Made by a program: the position numbers and the translations under genes. This document shows, in pieces, positions 10,832 to 21,595 of a stretch of DNA of 62,000 nucleotides. The notes beneath the pieces are model-generated. The model searched no databases. It was not told the DNA's origin and was given only the letters and a program-made list of their open reading frames with translations. The stretch comes from Cryptomeria japonica (lineage: Eukaryota > Streptophyta > Pinopsida > Cupressales > Cupressaceae): contig NC_081409.1 of NCBI RefSeq assembly GCF_030272615.1, positions 19,596,260 to 19,658,259 of the forward strand. The letters are read 5' to 3'. Position 1 is the first letter of the stretch. Each line of letters starts with the position of its first letter.

Positions 10832-12160
10832 CTAATATACTAAGCCATAATCCTCAGTACCTTTCAAGTATCTGAAAATTCTCTTGATTGTTGTCATGTG
10901 TGTTCCCTTGGGATCTGCAAAAAATCTTGCAACTATACCTACTACATGTGCTATGTTTGGCCTGTTGTGAACAACATATTGTAGCTTTCCAATCATGGAT
11001 CGGTAAAGTGTCTCATCAACAGATGTAGATTCATCATTCTTTGAGAGTTTATAGTTGGTAGTCATAGGAGTACTTACTAGTTTTGAGTCCTCCATTCCAA
11101 ATTTCTTCAAGATTTCCTTTGTGTACTTGGATTGAGTAATGAAAATCTCATCTTTCATTTGCAGTATTTGTAAACCTATAAAATAATTTATCTCACCGGT
11201 TAATGACATCTCAAATTCTTTGCTCATTTCATTACCAAAGTTTTTGCATAGAGAATCATTCCCACAAAATATAATGTCATCAACAAATATGGTTGAGATC
11301 AGTATTCCATTTTCATCATTATTCATGTACATATTGTTGTTTTCACTTGTTCTTATAAAACCAATCTTGATTAAATAAGAGTGCAATCTTTCATACCATG
11401 CTCTAGGTGCTTGTTTTAGACCATATAAAGCTTTGTTCAATTTACATACCTGATCTTTATTCTTGTCTTCAACAAATCCTTCAGGTTGTTCAATAAAAAC
11501 TTCTTCTTCTAATATACCATTCAGAAATGTAGATTTGACATCCATTTGATATACCTTGAAATTTTTGAAAGCAACATATGCCAACAATGTTCTTACTCCT
11601 TCAAGTCTTGCCACAGGTGCAAAAGTCTCACCATAATCAATTCCTTCTTCTTGAGCATATCCTTTGCAAACTAGTCTTGCTTTATTTTGAATGACCTCAC
11701 CTTTTTCATTCAGCTTGTTTCTGAAAATCCACTTTGTACTGATTACATTTTTGTCCTTCGCTCTTGTGACCAGTGTCCATGTGTCATTCTTCTTGATTTG
11801 ATCAATCTCTTCTGTCATAGCATTTATCCAATCTTCATTGTTAAATGCCTCTTTCACTATTCTCGGTTCAAATTCAGATATCAAACATGTGTTCTGTCTC
11901 AGTTTGTTCCTTGTCATTACTGGATCATCCTTATCTCCTATAATCTGACTTGATGCATGATTCCTTCTGACATACTTGGCTAATACAGGCTCGGTAGGCT
12001 CTGTATGATCTTCTTCATCACTCGGTAACTGGATATCTTCATTTTCTTCAGTAACTCTCTCGGTAGGACTTGTCAGTTGAACATAGACAAATTCTTCATA
12101 ATCTTCTAATTCTTTGGAGTTTCCTTCATCTTTTCTTTCTGTAAATTCATCAATTTTCAC
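10832..12160 (-). CDS. Copia reverse transcriptase (element B)
   Basis: 442 open codons of RVT_2-type RT. They show [29 protein letters not shown], the first catalytic Asp in [29 protein letters not shown], the catalytic FVDD ([12 protein letters not shown]), and [15 protein letters not shown] at the end. Length and motif order match a full plant Copia RT. The leading stretch is the acidic linker after integrase. It is an internal piece of a polyprotein, so its first Met is not a true start. Confidence 0.9.
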   Translation of the reverse strand: MKIDEFTERKDEGNSKELEDYEEFVYVQLTSPTERVTEENEDIQLPSDEEDHTEPTEPVLAKYVRRNHASSQIIGDKDDPVMTRNKLRQNTCLISEFEPRIVKEAFNNEDWINAMTEEIDQIKKNDTWTLVTRAKDKNVISTKWIFRNKLNEKGEVIQNKARLVCKGYAQEEGIDYGETFAPVARLEGVRTLLAYVAFKNFKVYQMDVKSTFLNGILEEEVFIEQPEGFVEDKNKDQVCKLNKALYGLKQAPRAWYERLHSYLIKIGFIRTSENNNMYMNNDENGILISTIFVDDIIFCGNDSLCKNFGNEMSKEFEMSLTGEINYFIGLQILQMKDEIFITQSKYTKEILKKFGMEDSKLVSTPMTTNYKLSKNDESTSVDETLYRSMIGKLQYVVHNRPNIAHVVGIVARFFADPKGTHMTTIKRIFRYLKGTEDYGLVY

Positions 12161-13161
12161 ATTTGCACTTTCTACTATTTTGTTAGATGATTTGATCAGA
12201 CATTTAAATGCTTTACTTCTAGAAGAATAACCAAGAAATGTTCCTTCTTCACTTTTCTGATCAAACTTTCCATTTCTATCATCTTTGTGTACATAGCATC
12301 TACTTCCAAAGATTTGGAAGTAACTTACATTAGGTTTCTTGTCATACCAGATTCATATGGTGTCTTCAAAGTTCCTTTCTTCAGTTATACTCGGTTCAAG
12401 GTGTAATTTGATGTGCTTATTGCTTCTCTCCAAAATGTTTGTGGCACTTTATTTTCAATCATCAAGGTTCTGGCACAATCCACAATAGATCTATTTCTTC
12501 TCTCAACTATCCCATTTTGTTGTGGAGTTCTCGGTGCAGAGACTTGTCTTTTTATACCATGATCAATGCAGAATAAGTTAAATTCATCAAAGGTAAACTC
12601 TCCTCCTTTATCTGATCTAAGACATTTTAGTTGTATTTCTGTTTCATTTTCAACTCTTGCCTTGTACCATTTAAACATTTGAAAAGCTTCTATTTTTTCT
12701 TTTAAAAACATAACTGACATCATCCTTGAATAATCATCCACAAATAATATGAAATATTTATCACCATAATAACTTTGAACTTTCATAGGATCACAAAGAT
12801 CAGTGTGCACAAAATCTAAAATTCCCTTAGAAGTGTAGGACTTACTTGTAAACCTTGATCTTGTCATCTTACCCATCTGGCATCCTCAGCACATAGCATT
12901 CTCAGGTTTTTCCAAACTCGGTAGACCTCTTACTCGGTGCTTCTTGCTTATTTTGATCAAATTATCAAAATTTACATGACAAAACCTTTTATGCCATAAC
13001 CAGGTATCATCTATCTTTGCATATAGACACTTATTTTGAGTTGAGTCAAGGTGAAATGTGTTACCTTTTGTTTGTGTCCTGGTAGCAACTAACTTTCCAT
13101 GCTTGTCATGAACTTTGACAATTCCTTTCTGAAATTCTATTTGGTAACCTGTGTTGTTTAG
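12161..13161 (-). pseudogene. Copia integrase (element B)
   Basis: Includes the GAG-pre-integrase zinc-binding region (WLWHKRFCHVNFDNL, then MC.GCQMGKM) and the rve core. The catalytic triad is visible: Asp in FVHTDLCDP, Asp in LRSDKGGEF, Glu in NGIVERRNR. Stops are a TAG right after LLSVA (near 13160), a TGA in the zinc region, and a TAA near 12383. A frame change lies near 12350, before [20 protein letters not shown]. It would insert element DNA into the genome. Confidence 0.85.
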
Positions 13162-13560
13162 CTATGCTACACTCAACAAATTATATTTCAAACCTTCAAC
13201 CCAATAAACATCATTACATTTACCATTGTCAAGAAGTGTTATGGATTCTTTACCTTTTATCAGACATGGTGCATCATTACCAGATCTTACATAACCTCCA
13301 TCATAATCTTCTAACATAACAAACTTGTGTTTATCACTTGTCATGTGATGTGAGCATCCACTATCTATGATCCAAGAATCATTAATATTTATGTGAGATA
13401 TTAGGGCTTTTTCTTCATACCTTTCTTCATCTGATCCATCTTTGATAGCCACATAAACTACTTCCTCTATATCAGTTTCATCTGATTTATCATCATTTGA
13501 TTCCTCATCAGCTATTAGGCATGACTTTCTATCTCTTCTTCTGAAGTCTCGGTGTCCTCT
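13162..13560 (-). pseudogene. Copia aspartic protease (element B)
   Basis: Pepsin-like retroelement protease with the active-site motif SWIIDSGCSHHMT, followed by the flap and C-terminal strands up to WVEGLKYNLLSVA. Upstream is an acidic linker (SDETDIEEVVYV). It processes the Gag-Pol polyprotein. The frame is open from 13452 to 13165 and joins gag through sequence with a TGA and a TAG (DY*DDK*K) where Arg and Gln would be expected. Confidence 0.82.
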
Positions 13561-14512
13561 ATAATGATTATTTTTCTATTTGTCATCTCAGTAATCTCTC
13601 TTTTCACTGGATTCTTTGTCAGGATAGTTAGAAGCCATATGTCCTATTCTATCACAGTTAAAACATTTCAAAGGTAGTTTTCCTTTATACTTACCTTTGC
13701 CTCTCGGTAACCTTCTGGCTAATAGTGCTTCAAACTCTTCTTACTTTCTGATTTCCTCATACAGTTTGTGTACCTCCTCCATGTTTTTGTGAAATCTTTC
13801 ACTTTCTCCACTATGATTCCCTTCAGAGTAATTATAGTTTCTATCATTGTAATCATCAGATTCATCAAGATGAAAAGAACTAAATGCAGATTCAACTTTA
13901 TTTACCGAAGACCCACTATTATCAAAATTACTTAATTCAAATGCATGTAGCTTACCAATAGTAGCATCCAAAGAAACTGGCATATTGGGTACAGACCTCA
14001 ATTCATTGATTGCAGAGACTCAGATTGCATAAGCAGGTAGAAGGGTTCTCAATAACTTACTTGTGACATCCTTTTCTTCAATAGTTCCTCCTGCTCCTTT
14101 GATTTGATTGACAATCTCCTTTAGTCTTGTACTATACTGGGTTATGTTCTCACCTTCATTCATCCTCATAGATTCAAGTTGTCCTCTTAGACTATCCACT
14201 TTTTCTCTTTGAACATGTTCATCACCGCCATACACAGATATGAGCTTGTCCCACAGTGCCTTGGCATCATTGCAACCTTCTAGATCATTAAACTCCGAGT
14301 CAGTCAATGCAGATGTTATTTCAATCATTGCTTGAATATGTTCTTGCTTTGCCTTTATCTCTTCCATAGTCAATGAATAGGTGCTAGGTGTAATGAAATC
14401 ATCCTCCAGATAATATACAGCATATTCTCCAACTCCTAAGGTGCAGCTTCATCCTTTTCTACCATGTAGAGAAACTTGACTTGTTTAGCTTCGGTGCATC
14501 CCCCTTATACAT
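13561..14512 (-). pseudogene. Copia gag with zinc knuckle lacking its last Cys (element B)
   Basis: An ATG at 14510-14512 (MYKGDAPKL) lies 45 bp inside the primer site. The capsid region (UBN2/Retrotran_gag type) reads ALWDKLISVYGG and TQYSTRLKEIVNQIKGAGG, followed by LRTLLPAYAI. A nucleocapsid knuckle follows as CFNCDRIGHMASNY: the fourth ligand is Tyr (TAT at 13624-13626), not Cys. In-frame stops include a TAG after FSTW and a TAA after EEIRK. It would form virus-like particles and package element RNA. Confidence 0.8.
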
Positions 14513-14556
14513 CTTTGGATCTTTTCCTCAAGTACCTTTAAACTTTTTCTTCTGGA

Positions 14557-14575
14557 ATCCAAAGCTCTAATACCA
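14557..14575 (-). other. Primer binding site of element B
   Basis: The minus strand reads TGGTATTAGAGCTTTGGAT, initiator tRNA-Met type, two bases (AT) inside the 5' LTR. Confidence 0.85.
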
Positions 14576-14577
14576 AT

Positions 14578-16102
14578 TGATATTTCTGATACTTAATGTA
14601 AGTACAGATGCCAAGTTAACAAGATGAGAGGGGGGGTGAATCATACAAACTTAATCTTCCATAAAAACAACAAATTCAACCTCAGTAACATATACTTCAA
14701 CAATATAACAAAAACTGCTAAACATGCAAACTCATAAGCATATAAACATCATAACATTCATAACACTAGATTTAACGTGGAAACCCAAATAGGGAAAACC
14801 ACTGTGGGATTTTGGACCCACTAAGAAATATACTCTTCTAGAGTATGCTCGGTTAAAAGCAAATCCTGTTAAAGATTACAAACACATTGCTAGATGTGAC
14901 CCAGTTCAGGGATTTCCCCCAGATCTGTTAGGATCTTCACCTTGTTAGAGGTGACCTTGTTAAAGGGTTTCAAACACTCAATTAGAATGTCACCTTGCTA
15001 GAGGGTTTTATAAATAAGACTGTTAAGTCCACTTGGTTAAGAGATTTTCTGTCACTTCACAAAATAACAGTAATAAAAATCTATATGCAACTTCACATCT
15101 AAAATGCTAAATCAGATTCTTATTTGCTCAATACAATCTAGTCATAGGACTTATCTTGTCCCTCTGTTGGGCTTGGGCTCTATACTCTATTATTCAAACA
15201 GGTCTTCAAGCTTTTGTGCTCGGTAATCACTATGTAGCATCCCTATGCATACACTTGCCCGCATACATTGTTTATCAACAATTCCTTATTTATAAACAAT
15301 TGCTAACTGCTTAATCTCCTTGATCACATATCCCATGATCAATCATAGCCATCAGATCTTCAAACTTGACCAGGTTCAATGTATCCTTTGATCTGAAAAT
15401 GTTTTACCTTGACTTGGAACTTGCATACATTTCTTGGAACTTGTGCTAAGGTATTGCGGTTCAATCTGCGTTGTAGATCTTCCTGTCGATCTTCCATTGC
15501 CATAGATTCTTAACAAACTTCATGCATGACATACCAATCATTTAATCAATTCCAGCTCATCAGCTTCCTTCATTAAATAACGCTTTTAATCATTTAATGC
15601 ATTCTATTACAGCTCGGTTGCAACTTAGTAAATACTAAACTTCACTCGGTAGACATTCTGCCTTCATTAATCGATAGCGATAACCTTAGGGTTTACTGAC
15701 TAGGTTCCTTAGGGTTTACCGAGTAGGTTATTTGCTCAGTAATATAGTATAGTATTAACCTTACAATCAACAACATATGTAGGATATCAAAATAATCTAA
15801 ACATCATGATCTCATCATTGTCTAACTGGGTAATAGTTGCCCATTGAATAACTTATTTCTCCCCTTATTCATCACATTCTTTCTGTGTCTTTTACTGACA
15901 TCTTTATACTCATCAAATCATACTTCTTAAGATATGGCAACATCATACTGAATTAGAAAATCAATTTCTTGACATCAATGACAAAATAATAATATTAAGA
16001 TAGTAAACATCCTTAATTAGTTATATCCATAATCATCAATAACCTTCTCAATATCCTAATTGAAATGCCAACAATCTCTTATTGTCTATTATAATGCCAA
16101 CA
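14578..16102 (-). repeat. 5' LTR of element B
   Basis: 1525 bp, 26 bp longer than its partner. Most of the excess is a short duplication of the TTAGGGTTTAC.GA.TAGG segment around 15680-15730; another is a small GGGCTT duplication near 15172. It begins TGTTGGCATTATAA on the minus strand and ends next to the primer site. Target repeat GGTGG follows at 16103-16107. Confidence 0.92.
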
Positions 16103-16107
16103 GGTGG

Positions 16108-16661
16108 TTAAGAGGATATTTAGATACCTTAAGGGGACTGATGAGTATGGTCTTTGGTATCCACATAAGGGAGATTTAAAATTAAGTGTCTTCACCAATG
16201 CAGATTGGGCAGGGAACATTGATGACAGAAAGAGCACTAGTGGAGGTGCATTCTTTCTTGGAGATAGGACTGTGTCATGGACAAGCAATAAACAAAATTG
16301 TATCTCTCAGTCCATAGTTGAGGTAGAGTATGTGGATGTTGCAATCAACTGTACACAGGTAGTATGGATTAAGCAGATCTTGGAAGGTATCCAAGAAAAG
16401 GTGACTGAACTTGTAGAGATACATTGTGACAATACAAGTGCCATCAACATATCAAAAAACTACGTAATGCACTCTAAAACCAAGCATATTACAATAAAAT
16501 ATTATTGTCTTAGGGAATGGGTGTAGGAAAAAGAAGTTAGACTAGAATATGTGCCAACCAAGGAACATGTTGCTGACATATTCACCAAGCCGCTACCTAG
16601 GGATACTTTTGAGTATCTCAAAGGTAAGCTAGGGGTAATTCCTCTGTATGCTCTAAGGTGA
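16108..16661 (+). pseudogene. Copia RNase H (element A, right part)
   Basis: Continues the frame cut at 8469: [20 protein letters not shown], then FTNADWAGNIDDRKSTSGG, CDNTSAINISKN and ADIFTKPLPRDTFEYLKGK, ending in TGA at 16659-16661. The usual TDADWAG is TNADWAG here, so one Asp of that motif is Asn. A TAG at 16524-16526 replaces an expected Gln (REWV*EKE). It is close in sequence to the RNase H of B. Confidence 0.88.
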
Positions 16662-16975
16662 GTGAAGATCAGAACAACATCAATCCGATATGATTTTCAT
16701 AAATTTTTTATGTATTTGGGTTGATGATTATGGACTACTCCTGTTAGGGGGAGCAGTCATTGCAGTATGTGAAATAGGATGTCTAGACTACACCTTTGGC
16801 ATTGTTGTCAAAGGGGGAGTGAAGTCTGATGTGACATGAATGGAAGCCAGTGAAAGGGGGAGTAAGATCATTACTCAAGATCAAACAGAGTAGCTGATCA
16901 GTACAACAGAAGTAGAAGTGATTGGTTGCTAAAAGAGAAGTTTGAAGTGTTGCCATCAATGCCAAAGGGGGATAT
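16662..16975 (+). other. 3' untranslated tail and polypurine tract of A
   Basis: Non-coding tail with repeated purine-rich motifs (AGGGGGAGCAG, CAAAGGGGGAGTG, AAGGGGGAGTA), ending in the tract proper AAAGGGGGATA at 16964-16974 beside the LTR. Confidence 0.7.
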
Positions 16976-18509
16976 TATTGGTATAATTGATGGTGTTGGC
17001 ACAACTGGTTCATTAGTTAGTACTATCATTGACGACAAACATTTACGGGTGAATAAGGCCAAGCTCATAGGCAAGGAGGTGTGGTAACCGTCAATGGTTT
17101 ACTCATGGTTGCAAATAGTATAGAGGATTTAATGCTTCCCTAATATGCATTAGTGACACACTTAAGAAGTGTGTTGGTCGAAGACTAATTGGTTGAAGGA
17201 TAAACAAAGTAGTTGACCGGTCAGTCAAGCATCCAATAGGTTTTGAGATTAGTTTCTTAAACTGGCAGTTGAAATGATGATGTGGTCACAGGAGGTGACC
17301 CAGATTGCAGTTTAGTAGTCTTATGTATGACCAAAACACTCTGGACAGACAAGTGATCAGTTTGCTTGATGATCAGTGACTGGTGGCAAAAGATGAAGAA
17401 TTACACTGGTGATACAGGTTGAAGGATGCTATCCACCGAGAATCTCATAGTAGTGACCGATAAGTTGGATGCAATGACCAAAGGTGAGTCAATCAGGGTG
17501 AGATATCATCAAACAAACTACTAGTGAAGTCTATAGCAGTTAATAACTAGTTAAGGCGAGATTTGTGCAGATTTTTCGGTTCACATTAAAAAGTCAGAAC
17601 ATGACCCAAAAGTTGCTAAAATTATGAGTTACGATGATAGATAAGGATGAGTTGCTGACGAGAATGATGGAGAGCACACAAAGAAAGTGCAAGAAGATTT
17701 GAATTTCAAATTTACCAAGTTTTAGGTTTGAACTCATTTAGGAAACAATAGTTATGTGTTGGCAAAACATGGTATAAAGGTTTTTGGAGAAAACCAAAAA
17801 CTTTGATCGTAAAATTGCTAAGTGCAATCTAGAAGAGAGGTGATCCATTAAGGTGAGAAGAGTGCAGAACTGCTAAGTGAATAGAAGAGTGGTGAAGAGA
17901 GTGTGCAAAGATTGGATAGTGTGAAGAGTAGAGAAAGAATGCAAAGCACAAACAGAGTGTAGAGCAAGTGTAACCGGTGGTCAAAACAAAGAGCTTCAAT
18001 TGGATCTGCTTAAGCTAAGAGTAGCTATTATATCAGATCATTCTCTCTGTTGTTTTCTAATAACTGCAACAGTAAAATCCATTAACCAGGTGGAATTTAA
18101 AAGGTCCCTTAACTGGGTGACATCTTAATTGATGATCCTAAGTCCTTTAACAAGGCTACCTCTAACAAGGTAAAGGTTCTAAATGGCCTTGAATAAAATC
18201 CCTTAACCGGGTGGCACCTAACAGTGTCTTTGTAATCTCCTAATAGGGATGGCTCCTCATCGGGCGTACTCCAGAAGAGCGCAGATTTTGTGAGTTTCTA
18301 CTCACACCGTGGTTTTCTCCCATTTGGGTTTCCACATGATAAACCTTGGTGTTCATGTGTGATTGATTTTATGTGTGCATGTTTCTTATTAATGCTTCTT
18401 ATACTAATAAGTGTTAAGTTTGAGTAGAGACTTTGATTAAGGTTAAATCTGGTAGAACTGGTCTAGTGTTGATTCATCCCTCCCCTCTCAGCACTGGTTA
18501 GGACCAACA
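16976..18509 (+). mobile_element. 3' LTR of Copia element A
   Basis: Begins TATTGGTATAATTG (probably TG mutated to TA; compare the solo LTR at 41949) and ends CTCAGCACTGG...GACCAACA. It contains the shared CCGTGGTTTTCTCCC / GGGTTTCCAC block at about 18308-18334 and tandem 'ccttaaccgggtgg'-type sequence upstream. The right flank at 18510 is minus-strand C1 sequence that also occurs uninterrupted at about 47485 in C2, so this end marks a real insertion junction. There is no 5' partner in the window. Confidence 0.8.
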
Positions 18510-18573
18510 ATACAATCATTGATAAATTGTTCTCTGCAGTATGATCTAGATTGGTGATTTCATCGATAAGGGG
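18510..18573 (-). pseudogene. Fragment of C1 ORF between element A and the TRIM
   Basis: 64 bp matching 47487-47550 of C2. It encodes on the minus strand the stretch around VENNLSMIV. It ends with AGGGG, the target repeat of the TRIM. Confidence 0.75.
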
Positions 18574-18945
18574 TGTTACAAGTGTGGTTGTTGTTGCACC
18601 ATAATATCAACATGCTAATGCCCAATACAACCAATAGACTTATAGAATCCACGGGAGGCGGTTAAGCCATGTCACAAACCCAAGTGTTGAGTTGCACAAC
18701 ACAAGGAGACCAAGGGCACACACCTTGCAACAATCCCCCCAGTGCAAGCAGGAGGTTTGAACCTGTGACCAAGCTCTGATACGACTTTTTACAAGTGTGG
18801 TTGTCGTTGCACCAAAATATTGACCTATTAATGCCCAATACAACCACTAGACTTATAGAATCCATAGGAGGCAATTAAGCCATGTCACAAACCCAAGCGT
18901 TGTGTTGCACAACACAAGAAGACCAAGGGCACATACCTTGCAACA
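18574..18945 (-). mobile_element. TRIM: 372-bp miniature LTR retrotransposon
   Basis: Two direct repeats of exactly 159 bp (18574-18732 and 18787-18945) enclose 54 bp. On the minus strand the interior starts with a primer site (GTATCAGAGCTTGG, initiator tRNA-Met type) and ends with a purine tract GGGGGGAT, so it has every cis signal of an LTR element and no coding capacity. Termini are TGTTACAAG / CTTGCAACA. Flanking 5-bp repeats are AGGGG (18569-18573 and 18946-18950). The uninterrupted site is visible in C2 (about 47541-47555: GATAAGGAGTTCATG). Confidence 0.93.
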
Positions 18946-20302
18946 AGGGGTTCATGAACAACTTGTGTAGAGGCATTGGGATCATGAGGGGGATTAGGAG
19001 AAATGGTAAGTTCATTTGAGAGGGAATCTTGTGAGGAACATGGAGGATTATGACATGGAGATGAAGGAATGGAGGGATCTTGATAAGAATCTAGAGAAAT
19101 AATGGGATCTTTCTTAGGACATGAAGGTGAAGGAATACCTTGATCTTGACTTGGAGAGGGAGTATTAGGAAGGATGGAAGGGATGTCCTGATCTTGCTTA
19201 GGAGGTGGATGTTGGATGGGACTTGAAAGAACATCTTGCTCTTGAGATAAAAGGGTGTTATTATGAATGTAATAGAAAAGAACAAGGGGATCATCATAAG
19301 ATTCTTGGTCAGTGGGATCTTGATAAAAAATTGGGTAGGATGGAAGGATTTGTTTTTTATCTTGATTTATTTCATGACTGATTTCTTCTGATCTTGGATT
19401 ATCCTCTTGACATGGGGAAGAAGTTTGGATATGAATGGGAGATTTTTGGAAGGTTTTAACACTTTGGCCTAATGAGAAAGGATTTTGAATGAAACTCTCT
19501 AAAGTGGGTTTTCTTGGAAATAGAATATATGGTGGCATTGGATCTTGAATTTATGAAGCATGGAAATGACTAGCATCATGGCTTGGATTAGATTGGATTT
19601 GTATGATGGATAGTCCTTGGGAGATTGTGTTATTGAATAGAGATGGTGTGGACTGCTCTTGTGTGACTTCAGTGGATGAGGAAATGGCAGAAGATATGGA
19701 GACTACTTCAGGTGCAAAGTCTTGATGGGAAGATCCATTGCTAGACATGGGCAGATGATCATGTTCTGATTGTGTAATTGGTAGCGACACAATTTGTGGT
19801 GCTAAGAGTTGTGTTGTTTGTTGTATTGGTTGTTGGACTTGCATTGTTGGAATTGCATTATTGGATGATGAAAGGGTAGACAGATATGGTTGATTCAGAC
19901 TTTGGTTGAAAGGGGTTTGATCTTCGTTGAAAGGGATTTTAATATTCCAGGTTGACATAATTGATATGATTGATATGCTGGGATGAAAGAAAAAGAAGGT
20001 TGACCCGACTCTAATGTTGGTTGAAGTGAAGTAGGAATGATTTTGTTGGAGAATAAATTTTGGCATGTTTGAATGGTTTCACAAGAGAAGGAATGCTGGC
20101 ATGATAATGATTCCCTCATGGTTATCACTTCCCTCATCATTTTTTCTAATCGATCCCTATGGTTGTTACGACTAGTCATGTCTCTCATTTGTTTTTGCAA
20201 AGTCCTAATTTGTTGAGATAAAATCTCTATGGATGACAATGGAATAGGAATGGAAGGGATGAATTCTTCACCTTCCCTATGAAATGCATAATGTCATTCC
20301 AT
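18946..20302 (-). pseudogene. Disordered Pro/Ser/Gln/Asp-rich polyprotein of Gypsy-like element C1
   Basis: An ATG at 20300-20302 (ME*HYAFHREGEEF) opens it, with a TGA where CGA is likely two codons on. A short coiled segment (LSQQIRTLQKQMRDMTSRNN) follows, then a long low-complexity tail with repeats such as PSQDQGIPSPSCPKKDPI and DPSIPSSPCHNPPCSSQD. Several frameshifts occur. The TRIM cuts it at 18945 and the frame resumes at 18573. C2 carries the same protein at 60701-61983. I see no capsid or knuckle motif here; the role is unknown. Linkage to a Gypsy element rests on C2, where a polyprotein-like frame and a polypurine tract follow. Confidence 0.55.
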
Positions 20303-20398
20303 GATGTTTTCTTGATTGGTTTGGACCTAATATCGTAACAAATGAGATGTTTTCTCCATTTCTCTGAAAGTGGCAAATTTGTTTGATTTGTTGGTATT
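20303..20398 (-). other. Leader of C1 ORF up to insertion of F
   Basis: Non-coding. The last five bases, GTATT (20394-20398), are the left target repeat of element F. Confidence 0.6.
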
Positions 20399-21545
20399 TG
20401 TTGGCATTTTTTATGTTTATGTTGTGATTGTCATTGATGGACACACACTTGTATTGAGATCCCCTTTATATGTATGAGCTCATTCTCAACTAGTATTTGT
20501 TCCAACTGATATGTTGTATACTAGTCTCTAGACTAGTGGTGATTTTGCAGAATGTGTTTCCCGGTCTGAAGCGGCATGTCAACCCCAAGCGGTTCGCAGA
20601 TCACAAGCGGTACAAGGGAGCAAAGAAGCACAACACATTCTTACCAGTCTTCATTTTTGTCAAACCGGCAACCGGTATTTTGTATGAACCGGTAATACTC
20701 TGTGATGAGTTACCAACCGGCATTTTGTGATGAGTTAACAATCCATCGATTGTTTGACGATGCCGACACATTGATGGTGATTCTTGTGTCATGTTACTGA
20801 GTATGTCTAGATTCATTGGACCTAGGAAATTGTAATGTAATCCTATTGGACCAACATGAAATCAGATTCCTTTAAAAGGACATCATGTCTAGGGTTTTCG
20901 AGTTGTTGTTGCTATTGCTGAAAGGGTTAATGTTGAGCTAGGGTTTAAGGTGGAAGTTGAGAACGATCTTATCTGAGAAGATCAAGTTGTAATTGTGAGA
21001 GAGAGAGAAGACTGAAGTAATGCTGGAATGCATTAGCTGTGAGCAATACTGGATCTAACCAAGCAGTTTGTGCTATTAGATAGATCAAACACTTGTCGAT
21101 TACTCACATCTTTGACAAGTTTGTAGCCCTTAACCGGGTAGGCCTCAAAGCCTTTGTAAAATCCTCTAACAAGGTGGTTCACACATGTGAATCTAAAATC
21201 CTCTAACAAGGTAGTCTTTAATCGGACTTATCTCCTAACAGGATCTGTTCTGGTGAAGAACATTGTAAGACCTTAACCGGTCTGGTTTCTATTCTACAGA
21301 TAGTGACTTGTGAGTTCCATCTCACTGTGGTTTTTCCCAGATGGGTTTCCAAGTCAAATATCTTGTGTTATGGTTGTATTTATTTTGTGGGTGAATGCTT
21401 TATTCACATTTTGGTTTGCATGTGTGGTAACCAATTTGACTATTAGACTGCTTTACCGGTTTATCTTTAGACTGTGTAAGTGTTTTAGTGTAGATATTTT
21501 TGGCATAATAATTCACCCCCCCCCCCCCCCTCTCAGTATTCATCA
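20399..21545 (+). repeat. 5' LTR of element F
   Basis: 1147 bp, TGTTGGCATTTTTTATG to CTCAGTATTCATCA. It has a run of 12 C near the end (6 in the 3' LTR) and the shared CTGTGGTTTTTCCC / GGGTTTCCAAG block at 21327-21351. It also has the repeated 'cctctaacaaggt' and 'ccttaaccgg' motifs seen in the A and B LTRs. Confidence 0.93.
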
Positions 21546-21547
21546 AT

Positions 21548-21562
21548 TGGTATCAAAGCCAA
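21548..21562 (+). other. Primer binding site of element F
   Basis: TGGTATCAAAGCCAA, initiator tRNA-Met type with one mismatch (A for G), two bases after the LTR. Confidence 0.85.
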
Positions 21563-21595
21563 CCTTTCTATAAGTTTAACCACTTGGAAAGAGAT

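Larger units (their letters stand above)
8475..16102 (-). mobile_element. Complete Copia LTR retrotransposon B, nested in A
   Basis: Full element of 7628 bp: LTRs at 8475-9973 and 14578-16102, primer site, decayed gag-pol in Copia order, and purine tract. It is flanked by 5-bp direct repeats GGTGG (8470-8474 and 16103-16107). Its removal rejoins the RT/RNase H frame of A. The LTRs differ by roughly a dozen substitutions in the first 160 bp, mostly C/T or G/A, so insertion is not recent. Initiator tRNA-Met-type priming, and RT sequence similar to A, place both in related Copia lineages. Confidence 0.95.

Noticed and set aside
21521-21532. Poly-C run as a possible G-quadruplex control site
   Set aside because: Runs of C at this position are common to all the Copia LTRs here and vary in length (12 versus 6 between the F LTRs), consistent with slippage; no further evidence of a quadruplex role.
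21548-21562. tRNA gene fragments (TGGTATCAAAGCC, also at 1582, 14557, 18770 and 33882)
   Set aside because: They match only the tRNA 3' end complement and always sit two bases from an LTR or in its decayed equivalent: primer sites, not tRNA genes.
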